DNA of 64,000 nt from an uncultured Lachnospiraceae bacterium (GCA_910576975.1 CAJTJY010000021.1:13263-77262), one strand, 5' to 3'. Shown: positions 7,297 through 16,298, numbered from the stretch's first letter. Program-made: numbers and translations. Notes: generated by a model not told the origin, from the letters alone.

Positions 7297-7941
7297 ATGC
7301 GAGTAGTCAAAAAAGCGAGTGTGCGAAAAAATGAGATATTGGATGTTGCCGAACGATTATTCGGAACAAAGGGTTTTGACAGTACTAGTACCAATGATAT
7401 TCTCAATGAGATTGGAATTGCCCGTGGAACACTCTATTATCACTTCAAGTCGAAAGAGGACATTCTGGATGCCATGATTCAGCGGATGACGGATGGCCTG
7501 GTGAAAAAAGCAAGCGGGATAGCTGAGAAGAAGACCATGCCAGTATTGGAACGCCTAACCTTGATGATGCTGGCATTGAACGTGGATAACGATCTTGGTC
7601 ATGAAATTATGGAACAGGTACATAAGCCGCAAAACGCCTTGATGCATCAAAAAATGCAGCAACGTTTGCTGACTGGCATTATTCCCATTATTGCCAGCTT
7701 GATCGAAGAAGGGACCTCCCAAGGAATTTGCCAAACGGATTACCCAGCGGAAGTGGCGGAGATGACGCTGCTCTACTCAAGCACGGTGTTTGATGTCCTT
7801 ACAGAACATAGCGAGGAGGAGCGGCAGAAAAAAATTGCTGCTTTCGTGTATAATTTGGAACGACTACTGGGGATGGAGCGAGGCAGCATGCAAAAAGCGA
7901 TCATTCCAATCTTTCAGGGGGCAAAAGTTGATCGAGAATAA
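7297..7941 (+). CDS. TetR-family transcriptional regulator
   Basis: A 214-residue protein with the N-terminal TetR helix-turn-helix (LDVAERLFGTKGFDSTST ... IGIARGTLYYHFKSKEDIL, residues 12-55) and a helical C-terminal ligand and dimer domain. AGGGAGG (7286-7292) precedes the ATG. A palindrome over its own promoter suggests autorepression. The next genes on the strand, a FtsX-like permease and an ABC ATPase, are the likely targets, so it probably senses a compound that the exporter removes (inference). With the permease now interrupted the regulator may have lost its purpose. Confidence 0.85.
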   Translation: MRVVKKASVRKNEILDVAERLFGTKGFDSTSTNDILNEIGIARGTLYYHFKSKEDILDAMIQRMTDGLVKKASGIAEKKTMPVLERLTLMMLALNVDNDLGHEIMEQVHKPQNALMHQKMQQRLLTGIIPIIASLIEEGTSQGICQTDYPAEVAEMTLLYSSTVFDVLTEHSEEERQKKIAAFVYNLERLLGMERGSMQKAIIPIFQGAKVDRE

Positions 7942-8095
7942 AGCCACTACGATTAATTAGCTGCAAAAAAGGACTGGTGCAAGGCAACCAGGGCTGTTGC
8001 GCTAACATTGTGATGATTATGAGCGACGTGTTGAGTGCCGCCGCATTGTCACGCTATGTGATCAAAAGAGCCAGAGTGTTGGAAAAGGAGTCATC

Positions 8096-10492
8096 ATGAT
8101 AAAAAAATTGATTTTCAACGATGTGCGGCACAATAAGCTGATGTCCGCCGTTACGGTTTTCTTTATGACAATTTCCGCCGCTCTGCTGGCGCTGACAGTA
8201 CTATTGTGCACGAATCTGCTGGGAGCTATCGATAACTTGATGGACAATGCTATCGTGCCTGACTTCATGCAAATGCATGCAGGAGAGGTGAAAGAAAGGG
8301 TGTTAGCATCATTTGCGGATAACAGCCCACAGGTGCAAGACTGGCAGCTGTGCCGTTTTTTGAACCTGGACAACAGCCAGATTGTTCTTGGCGGGCACAA
8401 TTTGATAGATAGTACGCAAGACAACGGTCTGTGTGTGCAGGGGCAACGTTTTGACTTCCTGCTGGATATGGACGGCAAACTTCCGATAGTCTTGCCAGGA
8501 AAAGTATATGTTCCGATATCCTATCGCGCCCAGTATGGCGTAGCGCCAGGGGATGTGCTGGAAATTGGGGAACGGAAGCTTACAGTTGCTGGTTTTATCA
8601 GGGACGCGCAGATGAACTCGATGATGGCATCGTCGAAACGTTTCCTGGTCAGTGAAAAGGACTATCGAGCGCTGACCGATCAGGGGCAGGAGGAATATTT
8701 GATTGAATTTCTCTTGGATGACGGAGCGGATATAAATAATTTTCAATCGGACTATTTGGACCAGGGGCTGCCTTGCAATGGGCCTTTGGTCACGCGCCCG
8801 CTGATTCGGATGATGAATGCGCTGTCGGATGGTATGATGATTTTTGTCATTTTCCTTGTAAGCATCATGGTGCTGCTGATCGCCATGCTTTGCATTCATT
8901 TTATCCTTGCGCTGCAAATGGAACGAGATAGGAAAGAAGCAGGAATGTTGAAAGCCCTCGGTATTGACAGGCGGGAAATTAAACGCATCTATTTCGCCAA
9001 ATATCTTTTAGTTTCTGCTTGTGGCGCACTGGTTGGACTTGGCTTAGCTGCGGCGGCACAAGAACCACTTGCAAAACAACTCCGGGAACTGTATGGTTCA
9101 GCGGATCAGGGGGTATCGAATGGCATTGCCGCCCTTTTAGCGTCGCTGCTGTCGGTTGGGATTATACTGCTTTCTGTCAATCAATCCCTGAAAAAGACAG
9201 ATAATTTGTCTGTACTGGACGCGCTGTTTCCGGTTCAGAAAAAGCAAAAGGTCAGGAGGCAATATTTGCTGATTGGCGTTATGACGGCGATTTGCACATT
9301 TTTAATGCTGGTACCGAAAAATTTGCATAATACCCTGTGTTCCCCGGTGTTTGTAACTTATATGGGCATTGGTAGCGGGGAACTGCGCATAGATGTGCGG
9401 CAGAGGGAGGATATTGACCGCATGACTGATCAAATTGCCGCCGTTTTGGAACATGACTTGCAGGTGGAAAAATATGTTGTCCTTCAGACTAGTGTGCTGA
9501 CACATTTATATCTGGTGAAACTCTGCAGAACGATTGTTCATCAGCAAGACGGAAGAAGGAGGCGATGCGGTGGCATCGTTGACTGATGACAACGCAGTCT
9601 GATGGGCAATCGGGCAAGGAGGTTTGCCTGAATATAAATGTGTCAGCACACTAGTTCCTGTTCCGCTATTCTGCCAGATGGAGAAACAGTCAGCCTGACG
9701 GTAGAAATGGGGAACCATCTTGCTTTCCCAGTCATCTTCTCTCAGGGAAAGCCGCCAACAGCGCAGGGGGAGATCGCATTTTCCTCATTGAACGCAGCGG
9801 AATTGGGCCTCTCGGTTGGGGATTCTTTGCAATTGGTGATAGATGGCGAAATCATTCCCTATGACCTCTGTGGCATCTACTCCGACATTACCAATGGCGG
9901 AAAAACTGCGAAAATCAGCGGCAGGTCGAGCCAAACACCAGTGATCTGGAGCGTTCTGTATGTTTCATTGCATGAATCCGCAGACAGCGAACAGTGGATC
10001 GAGCAATACCAGCTAGCAGGCATAGAGGTGACAAATATTTCAGACTATGTGAGGGAAACCTATGCGCAGACCCTGGCGCAGCTTTCTCTGGCGTCCGGGG
10101 TTGCTGAAGTCATTGCTGTGTTGGTGACTGCTGTGGTGCTGGCTCTGTTTCTGCGGTTGATCGTGGAGCAGGAGCGCTACACGATTTCTCTTCACAAAGC
10201 TTTGGGTTTCACTAGCAAAGAATTGAAGCGGGTCTGCTTTTTTAAAGGTTTTTTTCCCTCTATGATAGGGATTGCAATTGGCGTCATACTGGGAAATCTG
10301 TTGGGCGAAGGTCTTTGCGGAATTATATTGCAAGCCTTGGGCGCAGAGGGGGTTCGTTTTGTGATTGACTGGAGTCAGTTGCTGGCTTCGGCTTTGATCC
10401 CTGTGCTTATAACATCCGCTCTAGCCATTTGGACCGGTATCACAGGCATTCAAAAAGTCAAAGCCTTTGAGTGCTGCATGGGAAAGGAGTAA
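8096..10492 (+). pseudogene. FtsX-like ABC transporter permease interrupted by a MITE
   Basis: The gene encodes a MacB/FtsX-type permease: a first membrane helix near residues 17-40, a large extracytoplasmic region, and a helix cluster from about 243 (MIFVIFLVSIMVLLIAML). A 162-bp unit (158-bp element plus a CTAG duplication) is inserted after codon 464. Translation runs into the element and stops at 9584-9586. Removing 162 bp restores one frame (QTSSCSAILPDG across the join) for a protein of about 744 residues. The 3' half stays open from an ATG at 9638 inside the element. The intact form would pair with the ATPase at 10498. Confidence 0.8.
9489..9654 (+). mobile_element. MITE-like element, copy 1 (with flanking CTAG)
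   Basis: The unit has perfect 24-bp terminal inverted repeats (9488-9511 and 9632-9655; outer sequence CTAGTGTGCTGACACATTT). It encodes nothing of its own. CTAG on both sides is best read as a 4-bp target duplication, since 162 bp separate the two CTAGs and removing that length repairs the host gene. Palindromic 4-bp targets of this type occur with IS5-family transposases (known; assignment inferred). Internal hairpins include GATGC/GCATC. A second copy lies inverted at 11547. Confidence 0.8.
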
Positions 10493-10497
10493 CGCTA

Positions 10498-11238
10498 ATG
10501 GAACCATTATTGCGAGTAAAGGGCTTATCGAAAAGCGGAATATTGAATGATATTTCCTTTGAAATGGGGCAAGGAGAGATGTTAGCAGTCATGGGGCCGT
10601 CCGGTTCTGGAAAGTCTACGCTGCTCTATAACGTGTCAGGCATGGATCAGCCTGCCAGCGGAGAGGTCTGGCTGCGGAATACAGAGATCACCGGACTTGC
10701 CGAGGATCAAAAGGCAAGGCTGCGTCTGCATCGCATGGGATTTGTGTTCCAGCAGATGAATATGATGACCAACTTGAATATCCTCGATAATATTCTGCTG
10801 TCGGCGCTACATGCCAATAGAGGCAGAAAGATGAAGGCAGTGTTACAGCTTCGGGCGCAAATATTAATGGAGAAACTCTCCATTTCTGGTCTGGAAGAGC
10901 GGAAAATTACCGAGGTTTCCGGGGGTCAGCTTCAGCGTGCCTGTATCTGCCGGAGTCTCATCAATGAGCCGGAAATCCTCTTTGCGGACGAACCAACCGG
11001 GGCGCTCAATAAAGGTGCGGCCGAGGAGGTCATGGCAGAGTTGGAAAAGCTAAACCGTGAGGGGATGGCGATGCTGATCGTGACCCACGACAGCAAGGTA
11101 GCCAGCCGCTGCGACAGGATCATATACCTGCTGGACGGCCGTATTTGCGGGGAATTGATGCTGGGCAAAGTGACAGGAAGATTAGAGAGACAGCGGACAG
11201 ACTTAGTAAACAACTGGTTGCTAAAAATGGGTTGGTAA
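10498..11238 (+). CDS. ABC transporter ATP-binding protein (MacB/bacitracin-exporter type)
   Basis: The 246-residue ATPase has Walker A GPSGSGKST (about residue 33), signature VSGGQLQRA, Walker B ILFADEPTG and an H-loop in IVTHD. It belongs to the LolD/MacB branch that pairs with FtsX-type permeases in antimicrobial peptide resistance. I chose ATG 10498, preceded by AAAGGAG (10483-10489). An upstream in-frame ATG at 10471 lies within the permease gene. It follows the permease by 5 bp and is probably co-transcribed. Because the permease carries a MITE, the exporter is likely not functional unless the halves assemble. Confidence 0.88.
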   Translation: MEPLLRVKGLSKSGILNDISFEMGQGEMLAVMGPSGSGKSTLLYNVSGMDQPASGEVWLRNTEITGLAEDQKARLRLHRMGFVFQQMNMMTNLNILDNILLSALHANRGRKMKAVLQLRAQILMEKLSISGLEERKITEVSGGQLQRACICRSLINEPEILFADEPTGALNKGAAEEVMAELEKLNREGMAMLIVTHDSKVASRCDRIIYLLDGRICGELMLGKVTGRLERQRTDLVNNWLLKMGW

Positions 11239-11384
11239 AATGAAATTATCGTAGATTTTTAGCCTTGCATGCTAAAACAAGGCGCAGCTGCAGATGCGAA
11301 CGGATACGGAGCTGATATCTCACGTGATGTTGTTTCCTTTAAAAGTCGTCAAATTATAATCAGGATTAGTAGGAGGTACTGTAA

Positions 11385-11936
11385 ATGCTCATTGATATAA
11401 CTCTTAAAATTACGCCCCAAATGGTAACAAATGCGCAGGAAAAGTTTGTGGCTTTCTATACAGGCTTTATAGAAAAAGAAGGATATGTAGGGCATGTATA
11501 TTTTACAGAGCATCCGCAGTTATCAAATGAGTTGATTGACGCTTTGCTAGTGTACTGACACATTTATATTCAGGCAAACCTCCTTGCCCGATTGCCCATC
11601 AGACTGCGTTGTCATCAGTCAACGATGCCACCGCATCGCCTCCTTCTTCCGTCTTGCTGATGAACAATCGTTCTGCAGAGTTTCGCCAGATATAAATGTG
11701 TCAGCACACTAGATATTGGGGTTTCTATCATAGGCGTAGATTTTGCAGGAGTAAGGCGTGGAAAGGAACATGCTCCGAAAGACCAATATTGTGCCGATAG
11801 GGGTGTATTTATCGTAGAAAACCTCTGTAATTTAAGTTCCATTTTGCATAATGGCGAATATTTTACAGCCTGCACGTATCCCATGAATTATTCAGATATG
11901 ACAGGATTGCCTTGCCGTGTCATAGCAAAGATCTGA
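11385..11936 (+). pseudogene. Cyclase/kynurenine formamidase-like hydrolase, deleted and MITE-interrupted
   Basis: After TAGGAGGT the frame reads MLIDITLKITPQMVTNAQ. It then jumps to FVAFYTGFIEKEGY and, past the second MITE copy, continues IGVDFAGVRRGKEHAPKDQY to PCRVIAKI. Those blocks match the cyclase family of metal-dependent hydrolases. The metal-binding HxGTHxD region that should follow the N-terminus is missing through an internal deletion. Without the 162-bp insertion a 129-residue open frame is restored, against about 200 or more in the family. The gene was therefore already deleted when the MITE arrived, or both events came independently. Confidence 0.7.
11547..11712 (-). mobile_element. 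MITE-like element, copy 2 (inverted)
   Basis: Read on the minus strand, this copy differs from copy 1 at only two positions that I could find over 166 bases, including one in an end repeat (GTGTA instead of GTGTG). It is again bounded by CTAG, with the same 162-bp unit length, and is inserted in the cyclase-like gene. The near identity means recent movement. The transposase that mobilises it is not in this window. Confidence 0.8.
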
Positions 11937-11981
11937 AATAATTTCTAAATGATTATTTTAGGAGTAATAACAAGCACATTG

Positions 11982-12170
11982 TGTTTGAGTTTCCGCATTT
12001 TGCAATTCATAGCGCCAAAAGGTTTCCATCACAAAGTGATGAAAACACTTTGCACATAAAAGCACTCTGAAAAGCTAGATTTTCAAGCACTTTTTGTGCA
12101 AGATGTCTATGCTGCCAAAGGCAGCAAGACCTTTTGGCGCTATGAATTGCAAAATGCGGAAACTCAAACA
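11982..12170. repeat. Long nested palindrome, repeat family A copy 1
   Basis: Two perfect 42-bp arms (11982-12023 and 12129-12170; outer end TGTTTGAGTTTCCGCATTTT) flank a centre with its own hairpins (ATCAC/GTGAT; an imperfect CTTTGCAC.../...GTGCAAG pair; GCTGCC/GGCAGC). A shorter relative without most of the centre lies at 45778-45879. The element fills most of the gap before hpf (11937-12248). The only other signal there is a TATAAT at 12202-12207, probably the hpf -10 box. A single RNA from it would fold into a very stable cruciform-like hairpin. Confidence 0.75.
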
Positions 12171-12248
12171 TTGTGGGGTAGTCATAACGATAGATTTATG
12201 TTATAATAACTACATTCAGAAAAATAAACAGCAAAGGGGTTGGACACC

Positions 12249-12776
12249 ATGCGCATTACAATTAGCGGAAAGAATATTGAGATCACTCAAGGATTAAGGC
12301 AGGCAGTGGAGGACAAGCTGTCTAAGCTGGAGAGATATTTTACTCCTGAGACAGATATCCTTGTAACATTAAGCGTAGAGAAGGAACGTCAGAAAATAGA
12401 AGTTACCATTCCGGTGAAAGGAAATATTATCCGTTCTGAGCAGGTAAGCAATGACATGTATGTTTCCATAGACTTGGTGGAAGAGGTTATCGAGCGGCAG
12501 TTAAAGAAGTACAAGAATAAGATTGTAGACCAGCAGCAGTCCGCAGGCAATTTTCAGAAAGAATATATTGATAAAGAAGTGGAAGAAGATGAAGACGTCA
12601 AGATTATCCGTACCAAGCGTTTTGGGATGAAGCCGATGTATCCGGAAGACGCTTGCATACAGATGGAACTCTTGGGACATAACTTTTTTGTATTCCAGAA
12701 TGCAGAGACAGATCAGGTGAACGTCGTATATAAGAGAAAAGGAAATACATATGGATTGATTGAACCTGAATTTTAA
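12249..12776 (+). CDS. hpf: Ribosome hibernation promoting factor, long form
   Basis: A 175-residue protein. Residues 1-95 form the ribosome-binding HPF/YfiA domain (RITISGKNIEITQGLR; LSKLERYF). Residues from about 118 form the dimerisation domain (IIRTKRFGMKPMYPEDACIQME), specific to long HPF. Long HPF binds the 30S decoding region and joins two 70S ribosomes into inactive 100S particles in slow growth. I chose ATG 12249, 9 nt after AAAGGGG (12233-12239); a TTG at 12240 abuts that site. A TATAAT at 12202-12207 suggests its own promoter. Confidence 0.9.
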   Translation: MRITISGKNIEITQGLRQAVEDKLSKLERYFTPETDILVTLSVEKERQKIEVTIPVKGNIIRSEQVSNDMYVSIDLVEEVIERQLKKYKNKIVDQQQSAGNFQKEYIDKEVEEDEDVKIIRTKRFGMKPMYPEDACIQMELLGHNFFVFQNAETDQVNVVYKRKGNTYGLIEPEF

Positions 12777-12783
12777 ATGAGAA

Positions 12784-12882
12784 GGGGCTGTTGCAAAATG
12801 CAGCTTATATGCAATATATGGATGAGATTCTTGTGATCTGAATACCATATTCTGTATATAACGGCTATTTTGCAGCAGCCTC
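12784..12882. repeat. 99-bp palindromic repeat, family B copy 1
   Basis: The 99-bp unit starts GGGGCTGTTGCAAAAT and ends with the near complement ATTTTGCAGCAGCCTC. It begins 7 bp after the hpf stop and is followed by TTTTC, so it could double as a terminator. An inverted copy of the same length lies at 16200-16298. It is non-coding. Confidence 0.7.
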
Positions 12883-12969
12883 TTTTCTTTGGCTTTGTCA
12901 CTTGTCACCGCTTTTAAAATAGTATAAAATAGCGGTGATTATTAATTTGTAAATGCAGGAGGATTTTCC

Positions 12970-14022
12970 ATGAATATTATCGTATTGGCAGGAGGCTTGA
13001 GCACAGAGCGGGATGTGTCCTTTGTGACTGGCGGCGAGGTTGCGAAAGCGCTCAGGAAAAACGGGCATCACGTCATTCTTTTGGACGTCTTTATGGGCTA
13101 TAGCGACAAGGAAGAAGATTTAAATGGAATCTTTGAGCGCTCTAAGGAGGTCAGCACTCTGGTGACGGGAATTTCTGGCACGGCGCCGGATCTGGAGGCT
13201 GTGAAAAAGAGCAGGAAAGATCAGAGCGCCAGCTTATTTGGACCTAACGTCATAGCGCTCTGCCGTATGGCAGACATTGTGTTTTTGGCCCTTCATGGAG
13301 AAAATGGAGAGGACGGCAGAATTCAGGCCGCATTTGACTTATATGGCATCAAATATACGGGAACGGGATATCTGGGCAGCGCTCTTGCCATGGATAAACA
13401 ATTGGCAAAGCGACTTTTTACGGCGAACCAGATACCGACGCCGCCAGGGATTGCTATGAGGAAGGATTCTGGCGAGAGGAATTTTGAAAAAACGGGTTGC
13501 TCTCTGCCTTGCGTAGTAAAGCCTTGCCGGGGAGGTTCCAGCGTCGGAGTGTCTATCGTGTGGACGGAGCAGCAATTTCAGGAAGCATTAGAGGAGGCTT
13601 TTCGCTGGGAAGACGAGGTCGTGGTTGAATCTTATATCAAGGGCAGGGAATTTTCCGTGGGCGTGATCGATTTTAAGGCTCTTCCGGTGATTGAGATCGC
13701 CCCAGTGGAGGGCTTTTACGATTATAAAAACAAGTATGCGGCTGGCAGTACCGTGGAAACCTGTCCCGCTGATCTTTTGGAGGAACTTGCCACGAAACTG
13801 CAGCATTATGCAGAGGAAGCGGCAAAAGCGTTGGGTCTTGCCACGTATTCCAGAATGGATTTTCTGTTAGACGAAGAAAACCGCATCTATTGCCTGGAGG
13901 CAAATACGTTGCCAGGAATGACGCCCACAAGCCTGCTGCCTCAGGAAGCGAGGGCAGCGGGGATCGATTTTGTGGAGTTATGTGAACGGATAATTCAGAT
14001 TTCGCTGAATAAGTATCAGTAA
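12970..14022 (+). CDS. ddl: D-alanine--D-alanine ligase
   Basis: The 350-residue ATP-grasp enzyme joins two D-Ala into the dipeptide for peptidoglycan precursors. Visible family motifs are LAGGLSTERDVS at the N-terminus, LHGENGEDG (residues 101-109), VVKPCRGGSSVGVS (residues 180-193) for ATP, and the metal-ligand and substrate region DFLLDEENRIYCLEANTLPGMTPTSLLP. AGGAGG (12957-12962) precedes the ATG. murF follows after 12 bp, so the product feeds directly into the MurF reaction. The sequence does not show a D-lactate-specific (vancomycin-type) signature that I can verify. Confidence 0.92.
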   Translation: MNIIVLAGGLSTERDVSFVTGGEVAKALRKNGHHVILLDVFMGYSDKEEDLNGIFERSKEVSTLVTGISGTAPDLEAVKKSRKDQSASLFGPNVIALCRMADIVFLALHGENGEDGRIQAAFDLYGIKYTGTGYLGSALAMDKQLAKRLFTANQIPTPPGIAMRKDSGERNFEKTGCSLPCVVKPCRGGSSVGVSIVWTEQQFQEALEEAFRWEDEVVVESYIKGREFSVGVIDFKALPVIEIAPVEGFYDYKNKYAAGSTVETCPADLLEELATKLQHYAEEAAKALGLATYSRMDFLLDEENRIYCLEANTLPGMTPTSLLPQEARAAGIDFVELCERIIQISLNKYQ

Positions 14023-14034
14023 TTGGAGGATGCC

Positions 14035-15414
14035 ATGAAACATATGACGTTAAAACATATCGCAGAAGCTTGCCACGGAATTTACATTGGAGACGAAAGA
14101 AAGCTTGAAACTGAAATTAGCGGAGCTGTCACAGACAGCCGGCAGGTAAAAGAGGGATATTTGTTTCTCCCGATAAAAGGCGCAAGAGTGGATGGTCATG
14201 ACTTTATCCCAGCAGTTGCAGAACAAGGCGCTGCCGCCGTTCTTTCTGAGCGGGAACTGGCAGACTGTGCGCTGCCTTATATCCGTGTGGAATCTACCGA
14301 ACAGGCGCTGAAAGACATCGCAGAGCATTACCGCAGCCAGCTTGCGATTCCCATTGTGGGAATCACGGGCAGCGTAGGCAAGACCAGCACAAAAGAAATG
14401 ATTGCCTCTGTTTTATCGCAAAAATATAAAGTGTTAAAGACCGCGGGAAACTTTAACAATGAAATCGGCCTCCCGCTGACGCTTCTTAGAATTCGTAAAG
14501 AACATCAAGCGGCAGTGGTGGAGATGGGGATTTCTGATTTTGGAGAGATGCACCGCCTTGCAAAAATGGCGAGACCGGATATCTGCGTGATTACCAATAT
14601 CGGTATTTGCCATCTGGAAAATTTAAAGAGCAGAGATGGCATTTTAAAGGCGAAAAGTGAGATCTTCGACTATTTAAAGCCGGAGGGACATATTGTGCTC
14701 AATGGAGAGGATGAAAAGCTTGCCACGATCCAAAAGGTAAAGGGGGTTCAGCCAGTATTTTATGGGCCTGGCAGGGAGATTTATGCAGATCAGATTCAAA
14801 ACCAGGGACTGGAAGGGGTAAGCGCAGTCATTCATACGCCGAAAGGCTGTATTAAAGTAAATATTCCTATTCCTGGAGAACATAATGTATCGAATGCCAT
14901 GGCGGCGGCGGCAGTGGGACTTTCTCTTGATATGGAGCTTTTGGATATTCAAGCAGGAATTGAGCAAGTAAAGGCCATTGGAGGGCGCAGCAATCTTATG
15001 CAATGCGGCAGTCTGCAGATTCTTGACGATTGTTATAACGCCAACCCAGTTTCTATGAGGGCTTCCTTAGACGTACTTAGCAGCGGAACAGGAAGAACAG
15101 TCGCCGTACTTGGAGACATGGGAGAGCTAGGGGAAGACGAAGAACAGCTCCACTATGAAACAGGCGCCTATGTGGCGCAAAAGAAGATCGACGCCCTGTT
15201 TTGTGCCGGGAGCCTGTCAGCACAGCTTGCGCAGGGTGCAAGAGACGGGGGCATGGAACAAGTATTTTATTTTGCTAAGCGACAGGAATTGATAGAGCAC
15301 CTGTTGGAATTCCTGAAAGAGGGCGATGCCGTGCTGGTAAAAGCATCTCATTTCATGGAATATCCAAAGGTGGTAGAAGCCCTAAAGGCGAGAGAACAGA
15401 TAGGCCAAAGTTAA
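14035..15414 (+). CDS. murF: UDP-MurNAc-tripeptide--D-alanyl-D-alanine ligase
   Basis: A 459-residue Mur ligase. The P-loop GITGSVGKTSTKEM lies at about residues 107-120, followed by GNFNNEIGLPLTLL and the central LDDCYNANPVSM motif that holds substrate. It adds D-Ala-D-Ala, made by the upstream ddl, to the UDP-muramyl tripeptide in the cytoplasm. I chose ATG 14035 because GGAGGA (14025-14030) lies just before it. A TTG at 14023 falls on that site. ddl and murF form a two-gene operon. Confidence 0.93.
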   Translation: MKHMTLKHIAEACHGIYIGDERKLETEISGAVTDSRQVKEGYLFLPIKGARVDGHDFIPAVAEQGAAAVLSERELADCALPYIRVESTEQALKDIAEHYRSQLAIPIVGITGSVGKTSTKEMIASVLSQKYKVLKTAGNFNNEIGLPLTLLRIRKEHQAAVVEMGISDFGEMHRLAKMARPDICVITNIGICHLENLKSRDGILKAKSEIFDYLKPEGHIVLNGEDEKLATIQKVKGVQPVFYGPGREIYADQIQNQGLEGVSAVIHTPKGCIKVNIPIPGEHNVSNAMAAAAVGLSLDMELLDIQAGIEQVKAIGGRSNLMQCGSLQILDDCYNANPVSMRASLDVLSSGTGRTVAVLGDMGELGEDEEQLHYETGAYVAQKKIDALFCAGSLSAQLAQGARDGGMEQVFYFAKRQELIEHLLEFLKEGDAVLVKASHFMEYPKVVEALKAREQIGQS

Positions 15415-15428
15415 AATTAATAAGATGG

Positions 15429-16169
15429 CTATGCTGTCATAGATTCATGACGTTTCATCATTTCTTCGATTTTGGATTGGGTATATGCGCCGGAAAATTT
15501 CCGGTGCTCCTTATCCAATTGATTCAGATATATTGGTTCGCCGTATTCTACGATGACTTTGCACTTGCGCATAAAGGGCATGTGCTTTTCCCAAATATCC
15601 TGACTTCCTGAAATGGCAACAGGAATGATGGGACATCCTGTCTTCTCTGCCATTTTCAAACTGCCCTCTTTAAATGGAAGCAAGCCGTCTTCCGGGTGGG
15701 GATTTCTAGTGCCTTCTGGGAAGATGCAGATCGAAATCCCGTTCTTGATGTAATCAATGCCGGTTAAAATGGTTTTTAGCCCTGCTTTCATGTCAGAACG
15801 GTCCAAAAAGAGGCAGTAAAGATGTTTCATCCAATTGGAAAGGAGCGGGACTCTCTCCATAAAATCTTTAGAAACATATCCCGTAAGCCCAGGGCACCGG
15901 GAATATGTTATGACAATGTCAAAATAACTCTGATGGTTGGGAACATACAACACAGCCTGGTCTTTGGGAATCCGGTCTTCCCCAATGATGGTCAGCTTTG
16001 TTCCGGTAAAAACCAGTATCACCTTAAATGCCCATTGGACGATGCGAAGGCTGCTGATGTCTGCAGCGGGCTTGTTGAATTTTTTGATTACCCGTTCCAC
16101 TAACATGATTGGGATAGAGAGAATCAGAAAAATAATTAAAAAAAGTGAAACCAGAATTAATCGTATCAT
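15429..16169 (-). CDS. plsC: 1-acyl-sn-glycerol-3-phosphate acyltransferase
   Basis: A 246-residue membrane-associated enzyme that adds the second acyl chain to lysophosphatidic acid. There is an N-terminal hydrophobic helix (LILVSLFLIIFLILSIPIML), then the acyltransferase motifs NHQSYFD (HX4D catalytic pair, about residue 79), FLDRSDM, FPEGTR (about 152) and a PVAISGS block. GGAAAGG lies upstream of the start. It is convergent with murF, 14 bp apart. It is transcribed away from the 99-bp repeat, which lies just upstream of its start. Confidence 0.88.
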   Translation of the reverse strand: MIRLILVSLFLIIFLILSIPIMLVERVIKKFNKPAADISSLRIVQWAFKVILVFTGTKLTIIGEDRIPKDQAVLYVPNHQSYFDIVITYSRCPGLTGYVSKDFMERVPLLSNWMKHLYCLFLDRSDMKAGLKTILTGIDYIKNGISICIFPEGTRNPHPEDGLLPFKEGSLKMAEKTGCPIIPVAISGSQDIWEKHMPFMRKCKVIVEYGEPIYLNQLDKEHRKFSGAYTQSKIEEMMKRHESMTA

Positions 16170-16199
16170 GTCATCTACCTTTCCTTCTGGGAATTTTAT

Positions 16200-16298
16200 G
16201 GGGTTGTTGCAAAATAGCCGCTATATACAGGGTCGGTCAATCAGACTGCATAAGCCTGATCCATATCTTGTATATAAGCTGCATTTTGCAGCAGCCCC
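16200..16298. repeat. 99-bp palindromic repeat, family B copy 2 (inverted)
   Basis: Read on the minus strand it begins GGGGCTGCTGCAAAATGCAG, continues CTTATATACAAGATATGGAT and ends CGGCTATTTTGCAACAACCC, closely matching copy 1 (12784-12882) over the same 99 bp. It lies between the divergent plsC and PrcB-like genes and may carry promoter or insulating functions by position only. Confidence 0.7.

Noticed and set aside
11615..11884. Minus-strand open frame across the second MITE
   Set aside because: It runs through the element and the antisense of the cyclase-like pseudogene; the coding evidence supports the plus strand.
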